DNA of 64,000 nt from Variovorax sp. EL159 (GCF_900100965.1 NZ_FMUJ01000001.1:234272-298271); one strand, 5' to 3'. Positions 49,662-59,661 are shown, numbered from the stretch's first letter. Numbers and translations are program-made. Notes: generated by a model not told the origin, from the sequence alone.

Positions 49662-51050
49662 ATGCGCCCTTTCTGGATCGAACAGGCTCTCTTCAACGAC
49701 GGCGACCTCGCACCCGCACTGCAGGGCGAACACAGCGCCGATGTCTGCATCGTCGGCGGTGGTTTCACCGGCTTGTGGACGGCCATTCAAGCCAAGCTGA
49801 AGGCGCCCGCGCTCGACATCGTCATCATCGAAAGCGACCTCTGCGGCGCTGGTGCGAGCGGGCGCAACGGCGGCTGCCTGCTGACGTGGTCGGCCAAGTT
49901 CCTCACGCTGCGCCGGCTGTTCGGCGAACACGAGGCCGTGCGGCTCGTGAAGGCATCCGAGGCGGCGGTGCAGCACATCGCCGACTTCTGCGCCGCGCAC
50001 GGCATCGACGCCGAACTGCGGCAGGACGGCACGCTCTACACCGCGACCTCGCAGGCGCAGATCGGCACGCTCGACCCGATGATGCAGGCGCTCGAGGCGC
50101 GCGGCATCCATTCCTACCGCACACTGCCGCCCGAAGAAGTGGCGCGGCGCTCGGGCTCCGCGCGCAACCTGGCGGGCGTGTATTCGCCGATTGCGGCGAC
50201 CGTGCATCCGGGCAAGCTGGTGCGCGGGCTCCGGCGCGTCGCGCTGGCCATGGGCATCCGCATTCACGAGCGCACGCCGATGCTGGACTTCAGCACCGAC
50301 CACCCGGTGGTCGTGCGCACGCCCACCGGCAGCGTGCGCGCGAAGAAGCTGGTGCTCGCGATGAACGCCTGGATGGCCAGCACTTTCCCGCAGTTCGAGC
50401 GGACCATCGCCATCGTGTCGAGCGACATGGTCATCACCGAGCGATGCCCCGAATTGCTGCAGCAGATCGGCCTGACCGACGGCGTCTCGGTGCTCGACTC
50501 GCGCACCTTCGTGTACTACTACCGCCGCACGGTCGACGGCCGCATCATGCTGGGCAAGGGCGGCAACACCTTCGCATGGGGCGGCCGCATGGCCAAGGTG
50601 TTCGACGAGCGCTCGCCGTACGAGGCCGAGCTCACGCAGGCGCTGCATTCCTTCTTTCCGGCGTTGCGCGAGACGCCGATCACCGCGAGCTGGAACGGCC
50701 CGTCGGACCGCTCGGTCACGGGCTTTCCGTTCTTCGGCAAGCTCGATGGCGCGCCGCACATCTACTACGGCTTCGGCTACTCGGGCAACGGCGTGGGGCC
50801 GACCTACATGGGTGGGCAGATCCTGTCGTCGCTGGTGCTCGACCAGGACAACGAATGGACGCGCAGCCCGATCACGAACGGGCCGCTCGGCCACTTTCCG
50901 CCGGAGCCGGTGCGCTACGTGGGATCGATCGTCGTGCGCAATGCGATCCGCCGCAAGGAGCTGGCGGAGGACGAGAACCGCCAGCCGTGGCTGGTGGACC
51001 GCATGCTCAGCAAGCTGGCCAACGCCGCGGGCAAGGCCGACAAGGCCTGA
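49662..51050 (+). CDS. FAD-dependent amine oxidoreductase, DAO family (phn cluster)
   Basis: A 462-residue flavoprotein with FAD site DVCIVGGGFTGLWTAIQAK, acidic strand-2 end (IIESDLCGAGASGRNGG), the DAO middle block and C-terminal PHIYYGFGYSGNGVGPTYMGG that closes over the flavin. It lies last in the plus-strand phn run and reads toward mmsA. FAD oxidoreductases recur in AEP clusters, and some are reported to oxidise AEP or N-methyl-AEP to phosphonoacetaldehyde. That would feed PhnY. A gamma-glutamylputrescine oxidase-type activity is the alternative. Confidence 0.85.
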   Translation: MRPFWIEQALFNDGDLAPALQGEHSADVCIVGGGFTGLWTAIQAKLKAPALDIVIIESDLCGAGASGRNGGCLLTWSAKFLTLRRLFGEHEAVRLVKASEAAVQHIADFCAAHGIDAELRQDGTLYTATSQAQIGTLDPMMQALEARGIHSYRTLPPEEVARRSGSARNLAGVYSPIAATVHPGKLVRGLRRVALAMGIRIHERTPMLDFSTDHPVVVRTPTGSVRAKKLVLAMNAWMASTFPQFERTIAIVSSDMVITERCPELLQQIGLTDGVSVLDSRTFVYYYRRTVDGRIMLGKGGNTFAWGGRMAKVFDERSPYEAELTQALHSFFPALRETPITASWNGPSDRSVTGFPFFGKLDGAPHIYYGFGYSGNGVGPTYMGGQILSSLVLDQDNEWTRSPITNGPLGHFPPEPVRYVGSIVVRNAIRRKELAEDENRQPWLVDRMLSKLANAAGKADKA

Positions 51051-51065
51051 CCCGCGGGGGCCGGA

Positions 51066-52583
51066 TCAGCGGTTCGACGGAAACGCGAACACCGCACCTT
51101 CGCGCACACCGGCCGAGGGCCAGCGCTGCGTGATGGTCTTGCGCTTGGTATAGAAGCGCACGGCGTCGGGGCCGTAGGCGTGCAGGTCGCCGAACAGCGA
51201 GCGCTTCCAGCCGCCGAACGAGTGGTACGCCACGGGCACCGGCAGCGGCACGTTGATGCCGACCATGCCGACCTGGATGTTGTCGCTGAACCAGCGCGCG
51301 GCCTCGCCGTCGCGCGTGAAGATGCAGGTGCCGTTGCCGTACTCGTGGGCGTCGATCATGGCCATGGCTTCTTCGAGCGTCTTCACGCGGACCACGCCGA
51401 GCACCGGGCCGAAGATTTCTTCCTGGTAGATCGTCATGCCGGGCTTCACGCCGTCGAAGAGGCACGGGCCGAGGTAGTAGCCGCCGTCATGGCCGTCGAC
51501 CTTGACGCCGCGGCCGTCGACCACGAGCTTGGCACCTGCCGCCACGCCCGCATCGACAAAGGCCTTGACCTTCTCGAAGTGCGGCTTGGTGACCAGCGGG
51601 CCCATGTCGTTGCCGTTGTCGTTGCCGGGGCCGACCTTCATCTTCGCGATCTCGGCCGAAAGGCCCGCCACCACGGCGTCGCCCGTGTCGTCGCCGATGG
51701 CCACGACCAGCGGGATCGCCATGCAGCGTTCGCCGCACGAGCCGTAGGCCGCGCCCATCAGCGCGCTCACGGCGTTGCCGATGTCGGCGTCGGGCATGAC
51801 CACGGCGAAGTTCTTCGCGCCGCCCAGGGCCTGCACGCGCTTGCCGTGCGCGCAGCCGGTGGTGTAGATGTATTCGGCGATGGCGGTGGAGCCGACGAAG
51901 CTCACGGCCTTCACGCGCGGATCGGTCAGCAGCGTGTCGACGGCTTCCTTGTCGCCGTTGACCACGTTCAGCACGCCTGGCGGCAGGCCGGCTTCGAGCG
52001 CCAGCTCGGCCACCAGCAAGGTGGAGGAGGGCGTGCGCTCCGACGGCTTCAGCACGAAGGTGTTGCCGCAGGCCACGGCCATCGGCCACATCCACAGCGG
52101 CACCATCACCGGGAAGTTGAACGGCGTGATGCCGGCCGTGACGCCCATCGCCTGGAACTCGCTCCACGAATCGATGGCCGGGCCGACGTTCTTGCTGTGC
52201 TCGCCCTTGAGCAGCTCGGGCGCGTAGCTTGCGTACTCGACGTTCTCGATGCCGCGCTGCAGCTCGCCGTGCGCGTCCGACAGCACCTTGCCGTGCTCGG
52301 CCGTGATGAGCGCGGCGATGCGGTCGGCATTGGCTTCGAGCAGCGTCTTGAGCTTGCTCATGACCCGCGCGCGCTTCAGCGGTGGCGTGTTGCGCCAGGC
52401 CGGAAAGGCCGCCTGCGCCGAGGCGATGGCCTGCTCGACGGTGAGCTTGTCGGCGAGCGCGACGCTCTTGTCCGAGAAGCCCGTGGCCGGGTCGAACACC
52501 GGCTGCACGCGGGTGCCGCCGCTGACGCGCTGGCCGTCGATGAAGTGGCCGATGGTGGTCGTGACGTTCTTGTCGTGTTGCAT
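51066..52583 (-). CDS. mmsA: Methylmalonate-semialdehyde dehydrogenase (CoA-acylating)
   Basis: A 505-residue ALDH of the MmsA type. It has TPFNFPVMVPLWMWP, GGAKNFAVVMPDADI (in place of the usual catalytic Glu of hydrolytic ALDHs) and the catalytic Cys in SCGERCMAI. MmsA oxidises malonate or methylmalonate semialdehyde to acetyl- or propionyl-CoA. The start at 52583 (MQHDKNVTT) is used; the longer frame overlaps the aminotransferase. It follows that gene by 16 nt, which fits beta-alanine or valine catabolism. Confidence 0.92.
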   Translation of the reverse strand: MQHDKNVTTTIGHFIDGQRVSGGTRVQPVFDPATGFSDKSVALADKLTVEQAIASAQAAFPAWRNTPPLKRARVMSKLKTLLEANADRIAALITAEHGKVLSDAHGELQRGIENVEYASYAPELLKGEHSKNVGPAIDSWSEFQAMGVTAGITPFNFPVMVPLWMWPMAVACGNTFVLKPSERTPSSTLLVAELALEAGLPPGVLNVVNGDKEAVDTLLTDPRVKAVSFVGSTAIAEYIYTTGCAHGKRVQALGGAKNFAVVMPDADIGNAVSALMGAAYGSCGERCMAIPLVVAIGDDTGDAVVAGLSAEIAKMKVGPGNDNGNDMGPLVTKPHFEKVKAFVDAGVAAGAKLVVDGRGVKVDGHDGGYYLGPCLFDGVKPGMTIYQEEIFGPVLGVVRVKTLEEAMAMIDAHEYGNGTCIFTRDGEAARWFSDNIQVGMVGINVPLPVPVAYHSFGGWKRSLFGDLHAYGPDAVRFYTKRKTITQRWPSAGVREGAVFAFPSNR

Positions 52584-52599
52584 CGTGGTACCCGCTGGA

Positions 52600-53955
52600 T
52601 CAGTTGGTTTCGGCGAGGGCGTCGGCCAGCGCGTTGACCATGCGGTCGATCTCGGCCTTTTCCGCGATGAAGGGCGGCGCGAGCTGGATGGTGTCGCCAC
52701 CGTAGCGCACGTAGAAGCCCTTCTTCCAGCAGTTCATCGCGATCTCGTAGGGGCGGCGTGCAGGCTCGCCGGGCAGCGCGGCGATCGTGAGGCCGGCGGC
52801 AAGGCCGAAGTTGCGGATGTCGGTCACGTGCTTGCTGCCCTTGAGGCTGTGCACGGCGTTCTCGAAGTGCGGGGCCAGCGTTTTCACGCGGCCGATCATG
52901 TCTTCCTTCTGCAGCACGTCGAGCGCGGCGACGCCGGCGGCGCAGGCCACCGGGTGCGCGCCGTAGGTGTAGCCGTGCGGGAATTCGAGCATGTAGTCGG
53001 GGCCGCCTGCCGCCATGAAGGTGTCGTAGATGTCCTTGCTGGCAACCACGGCGCCCAGCGGCTGCGCGCCGTTGGTGACCTGCTTGGCGATGTTCATGAT
53101 GTCGGGCGTCACGCCGAAGGCTTCCGCGCCGGTGAGCGCGCCGCAGCGGCCGAAACCGGTGATCACTTCATCAAAAATCAGCAGGATGTTGTTGGCGGTG
53201 CAGATGTCGCGCAGACGCTTGAGATAGCCCTTGGGCGGGATCACCACGCCGGCCGAACCGGCGAAGGGCTCCACGATCACGGCGGCGATGTTCGATGCAT
53301 CGTGCAGCGCGATCAGGTCGAGCAGGCGGTCGGCCAGCTCGGCGCCGGTCTCGGCCATGCCGCGCGTGAAGGCGTTGGCGGCGATCTGCGTGTGCGGCAG
53401 GTGGTCGGCTTCGACGCCCTGGCCGAACAGCTTGCGGTTGGCCGCGATGCCGCCCACCGAGATGCCACCGTAGTTGACGCCGTGGTAGCCCTTCTCGCGG
53501 CCGATCAGGCGCGTCTTGCTCGCCTGGCCCTTGGTGCGCCAGTAGGCGCGCGCCATCTTCAGCGAGGTGTCGGCGGCTTCGGAGCCCGAGCCGGTGAAGA
53601 ACACGTAGTCGAGGCCGGCGGGCGTCAGTTCCTTGATCTTGTTGGCCAGTTCGAACGAGAGCGGGTGGCCGAACTGGAAGGCCGGCGAGTAGTCGAGCTT
53701 GGCGATCTGGCGGCTCACCGCTTCGGTGATTTCGGGGCGGCCATGGCCCAGGCCCGAGCACCACAGGCCCGAGAGGCCGTCGAAGATCTTGCGGCCGTCG
53801 CTGTCGGTGAAGTAGGCGCCCTTGGCCTCCACGATGATCCGCGGATCGGCCTTGAAGTTGCGGTTGCCGGTGTAGGGCATCCAGTGCGCGTCGAGCCAGG
53901 CGGCGTCGGTGCGCAGGGCGGGCGTCGGTTCGATGGCGGGGGCTGCAAGGGTCAT
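52600..53955 (-). CDS. Omega-amino acid:pyruvate aminotransferase (class III)
   Basis: A 451-residue class III PLP aminotransferase. It has DGLSGLWCSGLGHGRPEI, FTGSGSEAADTSLKMAR, YHGVNYGGISVGG, the PLP-contacting FDEVITGFGR and the Schiff-base Lys in NIAKQVTNGAQP. It matches the beta-alanine:pyruvate class, giving malonate semialdehyde for MmsA. The pair forms one short operon, divergent from the LysR gene. It could also act on other omega-amines. Confidence 0.92.
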   Translation of the reverse strand: MTLAAPAIEPTPALRTDAAWLDAHWMPYTGNRNFKADPRIIVEAKGAYFTDSDGRKIFDGLSGLWCSGLGHGRPEITEAVSRQIAKLDYSPAFQFGHPLSFELANKIKELTPAGLDYVFFTGSGSEAADTSLKMARAYWRTKGQASKTRLIGREKGYHGVNYGGISVGGIAANRKLFGQGVEADHLPHTQIAANAFTRGMAETGAELADRLLDLIALHDASNIAAVIVEPFAGSAGVVIPPKGYLKRLRDICTANNILLIFDEVITGFGRCGALTGAEAFGVTPDIMNIAKQVTNGAQPLGAVVASKDIYDTFMAAGGPDYMLEFPHGYTYGAHPVACAAGVAALDVLQKEDMIGRVKTLAPHFENAVHSLKGSKHVTDIRNFGLAAGLTIAALPGEPARRPYEIAMNCWKKGFYVRYGGDTIQLAPPFIAEKAEIDRMVNALADALAETN

Positions 53956-54062
53956 GGCGCTTCCCGCGCAAGGCGGGCTCCGGAGGGTGATGGGATGCGC
54001 CGATTGTTCGCAGACCCTTCAGTGTGGAGAATGGCGCAATATCAATGTTCACTTGACGATTC

Positions 54063-55034
54063 ATGCAAGTAAAGGCCGAAGCCGAAAACACCGCCCTGGG
54101 CACCCGCAACCGCGCCGTGCTGGGGCAGCTCAGCGACATGGACCTGCGCCTGCTCAAGGTGTTCAAGAGCGTGGTCGACTGCGGCGGCATGGCGGCGGCC
54201 GAGCTGGAGCTGAACATCGGCACCTCCACCGTGAGCCGGCACGTCAAGGATCTGGAAACGCGGCTGGGCCTCGTGCTGTGCCGGCGCGGCCGGGCCGGCT
54301 TTGCGCTCACCACCGAAGGCCAGCGCGTGTACGACGAGACGCTGCGGCTGCTGGCCTCGGTCGATGCCTTTCGCGGCAGCATCGACGACATCCACAACCG
54401 GATGGGCGGGCAGCTCGAGGTGGCGCTCTTCGACAAGACGGCGACCAACCCGAAGGCGCGCATCGGCGAGGCCATCGCGCGCTTCACCGAGATGGCGCCC
54501 GAGGTGAACCTGGCGGTGCACGTGGGCTCGATCAACGCCATCGAGCAGGGCGTGCTGGAGGGCAACTTCCAGATCGGCATCATCCCGGCGCACCGCGCCT
54601 CGAAGAGCCTGGTGTACGCCGACCTGTTCGACGAGACGATGCTGCTGTACTGCGGCAAGGGGCATCCGCTGTTCGACAGCCCGCACGCCAAGCTCACGTG
54701 GTCGAAGCTGGGCGAACATCACTTCGCGGGCCTGGGCTATCACTCGCCCAACATGGAGCTGAGCCACCGCGCGAGGCTGTCGCGCAAGGCGACGGGCTTC
54801 GACCAGGAGGCGATTGCCACGCTGATTCTTTCGGGGCGCTTTTTGGGCTTTCTGCCCGACCACTACGCGCAGGTGTTCGAGCAGCGCGGCCTGATGAAGG
54901 CGGTGCTGCCCGCGCGCTTCAACTATGCGTGCCGGTTCGTGAGCCTGTTGCGGCGGTCGCCGAAGCCTTCACGCGCGGTGCTGGCGTTTCAGGCGTGCCT
55001 GGAGCAGGCGCATGGCGCCGCAAAGAAGCCCTGA
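54063..55034 (+). CDS. LysR family transcriptional regulator
   Basis: A 323-residue regulator with a winged HTH (about 25-85: DLRLLKVFKSVVDCGGMAAAELELNIGTSTVSRHVKDLETRLG) and an effector domain (about 110-310). It is divergent from the aminotransferase-mmsA operon across a 107-bp spacer and is the likely activator of that operon. ACTTG/CAAGT inverted half-sites (54053-54071) overlap its own start, which fits autoregulation. Confidence 0.9.
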   Translation: MQVKAEAENTALGTRNRAVLGQLSDMDLRLLKVFKSVVDCGGMAAAELELNIGTSTVSRHVKDLETRLGLVLCRRGRAGFALTTEGQRVYDETLRLLASVDAFRGSIDDIHNRMGGQLEVALFDKTATNPKARIGEAIARFTEMAPEVNLAVHVGSINAIEQGVLEGNFQIGIIPAHRASKSLVYADLFDETMLLYCGKGHPLFDSPHAKLTWSKLGEHHFAGLGYHSPNMELSHRARLSRKATGFDQEAIATLILSGRFLGFLPDHYAQVFEQRGLMKAVLPARFNYACRFVSLLRRSPKPSRAVLAFQACLEQAHGAAKKP

Positions 55035-55054
55035 CGGCACTGGAGCTACCCCAG

Positions 55055-55513
55055 ATGACTGAAACACCACTTCTTATTCGTGCGGCATGTGCGTCGGAAC
55101 ACCGGGCACTCGAAGACTTGCAGCGGCGCGCGTCGCTCGCGAACCCTGGCGATCGCGAGGCGATCCAGGCCGACCCGGGCGCCATCGAGCTGCCGCTTGC
55201 CCAGATCGTCGATGGCCGGGTGTTCGTGGCGGAGATCCATGGCGCGGTGGCCGGATTCGCTGTCGTGCTGCCCAACGACGACGGCAGCGCCGAACTCGAT
55301 GGATTGTTCATCGAGCCTGAGGCGTGGCGTCGGGGCATCGGCAAGGCATTGGTCGCGCACTGTGTCGAGCTTTCGCGGCGCCAGGGTGCGTCGGCACTCC
55401 ATGTCACGGGCAACCCGCACGCCGGGTCGTTCTACCTTCGCTGCGGATTCGAGGCGAACGGCACCGTTGCTGTGCGCTTCGGCAGGGCCGAGCGGTTTCG
55501 CAGGGTCTTTTAG
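55055..55513 (+). CDS. GNAT family N-acetyltransferase
   Basis: A 152-residue GNAT protein with motif A LDGLFIEPEAWRRGIGKALVAH (R-R-G-I-G) and motif B GNPHAGSFYLRCGF. It follows the LysR gene by 20 nt on the same strand, so it may share its transcript. The substrate is unknown. Confidence 0.82.
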   Translation: MTETPLLIRAACASEHRALEDLQRRASLANPGDREAIQADPGAIELPLAQIVDGRVFVAEIHGAVAGFAVVLPNDDGSAELDGLFIEPEAWRRGIGKALVAHCVELSRRQGASALHVTGNPHAGSFYLRCGFEANGTVAVRFGRAERFRRVF

Positions 55514-55525
55514 ACCCGGGTGGCG

Positions 55526-56290
55526 CTAGCGCTGTCCGCTGGGCAGCAGCAGGTGCTTGGCCCCGATGTGCGCTTCCATCTCGTGCATGTGCGCCTCGGC
55601 ATCGACCATGTGCTCGGCCATCAGCCGGCGCACCTCGTCCGCGTCTTCCTTGCGGTAGGCCGCCAGCAGCTGCGTGTGGTAGTCGACGTTGGTCTCGCCG
55701 AAGTGGTGATGGTCCAGCGCCTTCTTGTAGACCACGAGGTCGCGCAACAGGTCGTTGAGAAAGCGGCACATGAAGGACAGCACCGGATTGGGGCAGGCTT
55801 CGGCCAACATGGTGTGAAAAGCGAGTTCGGCCTCGCGCTGCATGCGCAACTCGTCCTCGTTCGTGGGCTCGTGGGTGCACAGGCGCACGTTGTCTTCGAG
55901 CCGCTCGAACTGCTCGGGCGTGAGCCGGCCGACCACGCTCACGGCCAGCTCGGGTTCGAGCGCCTTGCGCAGCTGGTAGATGTGGTGCCCGTCCAGGTGA
56001 TGGAAGTGCAGGAAGTTGCGCAGCGGCTCCGACGCATGGTCGACCGACACCTGCTGCAGGTACGCCCCGCCGCCGGGGCCGGTGCGGATGGCGATGAGGC
56101 CGCGCACTTCCAGCGCCTTCAATGCCTCGCGCACCGTGCTCTTCGAGTAGCCGAAAAGCTCGATCAGTTCTTTCTCGTTCGGTAGCCGGTCGCCGGGCTG
56201 CTTGCGCTCCGCCACGATCCATCGCTTGACGTCTTCGACGATGACGTCCGAGAGCTTTTGCCGCCTTGGGCGGTGTTGCCCCACTGTCAT
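55526..56290 (-). CDS. GntR family regulator, FadR/FCD subfamily
   Basis: A 254-residue regulator with a winged HTH (about 12-75: GDRLPNEKELIELFGYSKSTVREALKALEVRGL) and an all-helical FCD domain (about 90-230). The start at 56290 (MTVGQHRPRR) is preferred over the longer frame from 56332. It ends 12 nt from the convergent GNAT gene and is divergent from the Liv-type importer operon, which it probably controls. The spacer (56291-56497) has an AT-rich block near 56396-56440 but no palindrome I would trust. Confidence 0.88.
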   Translation of the reverse strand: MTVGQHRPRRQKLSDVIVEDVKRWIVAERKQPGDRLPNEKELIELFGYSKSTVREALKALEVRGLIAIRTGPGGGAYLQQVSVDHASEPLRNFLHFHHLDGHHIYQLRKALEPELAVSVVGRLTPEQFERLEDNVRLCTHEPTNEDELRMQREAELAFHTMLAEACPNPVLSFMCRFLNDLLRDLVVYKKALDHHHFGETNVDYHTQLLAAYRKEDADEVRRLMAEHMVDAEAHMHEMEAHIGAKHLLLPSGQR

Positions 56291-56497
56291 GCACACGCTC
56301 CATGCCCATCGGGAGATGCGCGGGATGCGCAACAGCGCGCGATCTTAAACGGCGTCATGAAGAGGGCCTGGTTGGTTTTGGGCACAAGGATTGCTAGCGG
56401 GTTTTTACCAGCATATTAATCCTATTTATCCGCTTAAATTCGCCGGCAATCGCAGGCACCCCTTTCACTTACTTCCACACCACGACCGGAGATTCCC

Positions 56498-57703
56498 ATG
56501 CATCGCAGACACCTCCTTCAGCTTGCCGCCCTGTCGGCCGCCCCCGCTTCCCTGCTGGCCGGCCGCGCCGCCTTTGCCCAGTCGGCCGAGGCGATCCGCT
56601 TCGGCTGCCCGGTCCCGATGTCGGGTGCGTTCGCGGCCAACGGCAAGTACGCCGACCTGGGCATGAAGCTGGCCATCGAGCAGTACGGCAGCGTGCTGAA
56701 GCGCCCGCTGGCCTACACGGTGCTCGACACCGAAGGCAAGCCGGCCACGGCCGTGCGCAAGGTGCAGGAAGCCTCGCAGCAGCAGGGCGCGAAGTTCTTC
56801 GCCGGCGGCATTCTGTCGTCGGAAGCGCTGGCCATGGGCAAGGAGGCCGAGAAGGCCGGCGGCCTGTTCATCACCACCGCCGGCGCCGACGAGATCACCG
56901 GCAAGGACTGCAACCCCGCCACCTTCCGCTGGTCGGTGCCCACCTTCGGTGCGATCGAGCAGACGGTGCGCCCGCTGATCGCCAGCATGCCCAAGGCCAA
57001 GCGCTGGTACACCATCACGCCGCAGTACGTGTTCGGCGACGGCCTGCTGAGCGCGGCCAAGAACATCTTCCAGGAGAAAGGCATCGAGCACGTGGGCAAC
57101 AGCTACCACTCGCTCAACGAGAAGGAGTTCAGCGGCTACCTCACCAACGCCATGGCTGCCAAGCCCGACGTGCTGCTGCTGCTGAACTTCGGCGCGCAGT
57201 CATCGGCCGCGCTGCGGCAGGCCGTGAGCTTCGGCATGCACAAGAACATGACGATCCTCATGGCCTGGGCCTCGGGCCTGGAGCAGTTCGACGAACTGGG
57301 CGCCGACCTGTGCGACGGCGTCTACTTCGGTGCGCAGTACTGGCACACGGCCGACACGCCGCTCAACAAGGACCTGGTCAAGCGCACGGCCGACAAGCTG
57401 AAGATCGTGCCCAACTACAGCCTGGCGGGCTCGTACATCTGCACCAAGATCCTGATCGACGGCATCGTCAAGGCGGGCTCGGTCGACCAGAAGGCCGTGA
57501 TCGCGGCGCTCGAAGGCATGAAGTTCGACGGGCTCACCGGCACCGAAGAAATCCGCAAGGCCGACCACCAGGTCATCAAGGACTACTACCTGCTCAAGGG
57601 CAAGGCCAAGTCGAAGATGAAGAACCCGGCCGACTATGTCGACGTCGTGAGTTCCGGCAAGTCGTTCCTGCCCGTCGACAAGACCGGCTGCAAATTGGGC
57701 TAA
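56498..57703 (+). CDS. Liv-type ABC transporter periplasmic binding protein (first of two)
   Basis: A 401-residue Peripla_BP_6-family protein with a signal peptide (cleavage near AFA-QS). It has IRFGCPVPMSGAFAANGKYADLGMKLAIEQ, GKPATAVRKVQEA and the central FGDGLLSAAKNIFQEKG region. It heads the operon 57.8-64 kb and is followed by a 94-bp repeat before the permease. The ligand is unknown; the carbamoylase and M81 genes downstream suggest a ureido or amide compound. Confidence 0.88.
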   Translation: MHRRHLLQLAALSAAPASLLAGRAAFAQSAEAIRFGCPVPMSGAFAANGKYADLGMKLAIEQYGSVLKRPLAYTVLDTEGKPATAVRKVQEASQQQGAKFFAGGILSSEALAMGKEAEKAGGLFITTAGADEITGKDCNPATFRWSVPTFGAIEQTVRPLIASMPKAKRWYTITPQYVFGDGLLSAAKNIFQEKGIEHVGNSYHSLNEKEFSGYLTNAMAAKPDVLLLLNFGAQSSAALRQAVSFGMHKNMTILMAWASGLEQFDELGADLCDGVYFGAQYWHTADTPLNKDLVKRTADKLKIVPNYSLAGSYICTKILIDGIVKAGSVDQKAVIAALEGMKFDGLTGTEEIRKADHQVIKDYYLLKGKAKSKMKNPADYVDVVSSGKSFLPVDKTGCKLG

Positions 57704-57797
57704 CCCCCAGGCTTGCCCACTTCGTGTGGCCTCCAACCCCCTTGCAGGGGGCAACACCAGCGGCCCGGCAAAGCCGGTTCCGCGGTGTTCCTGGAAA
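57704..57797 (+). repeat. Intergenic repeat family A, copy 2 (within operon)
   Basis: It begins directly after the stop of the binding protein, closely matches 1671-1764 and ends 32 nt before the permease start. Its hairpins (CCCCCT/AGGGGG and CCGGC/GCCGG) are in the transcript and could stabilise or uncouple the binding-protein mRNA. Confidence 0.78.
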
Positions 57798-57829
57798 GGA
57801 AGAGGGCCGCGCCACCACCACTCACCCCT

Positions 57830-58690
57830 ATGACCGTCTACCTGCTCCAGACCATCAACGGAATCGGCATCGGCATGCTGTATTTCCTGCTGGCCGTTGG
57901 CTTGTCCATCGTGTTCGGCCTGCTGCGCTTCGTGAACTTCGCGCACGGCGCTTTCTATCTGCTGGGCGCTTACCTCTGCTATCAGGCCATGCAATGGGGC
58001 CTCGATTTCTGGGCCGCGCTGGTGCTGGTGCCGCTGTTCGTCGGCGCACTCGGCTGGCTGGCTGAAAAGCTGCTGCTGCGCCGCGTGTACGCCAAGGCGC
58101 ACGAGTTCCACATCCTCGTGACGGTGGGCCTTGCGCTCGCGGTGCAAGAGATCGTCATCGTGTTCTGGGGCCCGCTGGGCAACAGCGTGCCCACGCCCGA
58201 CCTGCTGCAGGGCGTGGTCATGTGGGGCGCCTTCGTCTATCCCAAGTACCGGCTCTTCGTGATCGGCTTCACCGCCGTGCTCGCGGTGCTGCTGTGGTGG
58301 GTGCTCGAAGGCACGCGCCTGGGCAGCGCGGTGCGCGCGGGCAGCGAATCGACCGAGATGGTCTCGCTGCTCGGCATCAACGTGTTCCGCGTGTTCAGCC
58401 TGGTGTTCGCGCTCGGCGCGGCCACGGCCGCGCTGGCCGGCGTGCTGGCCGCACCGATCCGCGGCGCGGAGCCCTTCATGGGCGTCGAGGCGCTCGGCGT
58501 GGCCTTCGTGGTGGTGGTGATCGGCGGGCTCGGCAGCTTCGGCGGCGCGCTGGTCGGCGGGCTGCTCATCGGCATCGTGCAAAGCCTCATGAGCACCATC
58601 TGGCCGCCGGGGGCGAGCCTGATGATCTACATCGCGATGGCGGCCGTGCTGCTGTTGCGCCCGCATGGCCTGCTCGGCCGCAAAGGATGA
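57830..58690 (+). CDS. Liv-type ABC transporter permease (LivH-like)
   Basis: A 286-residue permease with about eight helices. It has GIGIGMLYFLLAVGLSIVFGLLRFVNFAHGAFYL and the coupling loop LGSAVRAGSESTEMVSLLGIN. ATG at 57830 gives MTVYLLQT. The next start overlaps its stop (58687). Confidence 0.92.
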   Translation: MTVYLLQTINGIGIGMLYFLLAVGLSIVFGLLRFVNFAHGAFYLLGAYLCYQAMQWGLDFWAALVLVPLFVGALGWLAEKLLLRRVYAKAHEFHILVTVGLALAVQEIVIVFWGPLGNSVPTPDLLQGVVMWGAFVYPKYRLFVIGFTAVLAVLLWWVLEGTRLGSAVRAGSESTEMVSLLGINVFRVFSLVFALGAATAALAGVLAAPIRGAEPFMGVEALGVAFVVVVIGGLGSFGGALVGGLLIGIVQSLMSTIWPPGASLMIYIAMAAVLLLRPHGLLGRKG

Positions 58691-59661
58691 TGGCCATGCC
58701 GAGAAAATACACATTCCTGCTGGCGCTGATCGTCGCGCTGGGCCTGCCGCTGGTGCTGCGCTCGGGCTCGCTTGCGAGCGAGGTGCTGATCTATGCGCTG
58801 GCCGCCCTGGGCTGCAACCTGCTGCTGGGCTACACGGGCCTGCTGTCGTTCGGGCAGGGCATCTTCTTCGGGCTGGGCAGCTACACCATCGCCATTCTGC
58901 TCACGCGCCTGCAACTGCCGATGCCGCTCGCATTGCTCGCGGCCATCGCCATGGGCGCGCTGGGCGCGGCGCTGGTCGGCTGGGTCGCCATCCGCCAGCG
59001 CGGCACCTACTTCGTGATGCTCACGCTGGCCTTTGCGCAGATGTTCTATTTCGTGGCCTACACCGCGTCGGGCCTCACCGGCGGCGACAACGGCCTGCTC
59101 GACGTGCCGCGCCCCGCCTTCATGGACACGCCCTGGAAGTACTACGCCTTCGTGGCGGTGATCTTCCTGATCGCGTTCGCACTGCTGCTGAAGGTGACCG
59201 ATTCGGTCTTCGGCCGCACGCTGCTCGCCATCCGCGACAACGAGGACCGCGCCGCCGCCGTGGGCTACAACCTCAAGCGCTTCAAGCTGCTGGCCTTCGT
59301 CATTTCGGGTGCCGTCACCGGCCTGGCCGGCGGGCTGCACGCGATGATGACCGGCATCGCGCCGCTGTCGAATGCCGAGTACCACACGAGCGAGATGATC
59401 CTGGTCATCACCGTGATCGGTGGCACCGGCAACCTCTTCGCCTCGGTGCTGGGCTCGGCCTTCTATGTGCTGCTGGCCGACTGGCTCTCCACCTTGTGGC
59501 CGCGATGGCTGCTGTTGCTGGGCCTGCTGCTGATCGGCGTGAGCATCGGCATGCAGCGCGGCCTGTGGGGCCTGGGCGAAGCCGCATGGCGGCGCGTGTT
59601 CCGCAAGACGCAGGCACTGCCCGTGGGCAAGGCGCCCGAAGCGCAGGGAGAAAAAGCATGA
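58687..59661 (+). CDS. Liv-type ABC transporter permease (LivM-like)
   Basis: A 324-residue permease with LIYALAALGCNLLLGYTGLLSFGQG and FGRTLLAIRDNEDRAAAVGYN, the LivM coupling loop. A polar C-terminal tail of about 35 residues follows the last helix. Start overlaps the previous stop; further ATGs at 58690 and 58696 are possible. Confidence 0.92.
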   Translation: MMAMPRKYTFLLALIVALGLPLVLRSGSLASEVLIYALAALGCNLLLGYTGLLSFGQGIFFGLGSYTIAILLTRLQLPMPLALLAAIAMGALGAALVGWVAIRQRGTYFVMLTLAFAQMFYFVAYTASGLTGGDNGLLDVPRPAFMDTPWKYYAFVAVIFLIAFALLLKVTDSVFGRTLLAIRDNEDRAAAVGYNLKRFKLLAFVISGAVTGLAGGLHAMMTGIAPLSNAEYHTSEMILVITVIGGTGNLFASVLGSAFYVLLADWLSTLWPRWLLLLGLLLIGVSIGMQRGLWGLGEAAWRRVFRKTQALPVGKAPEAQGEKA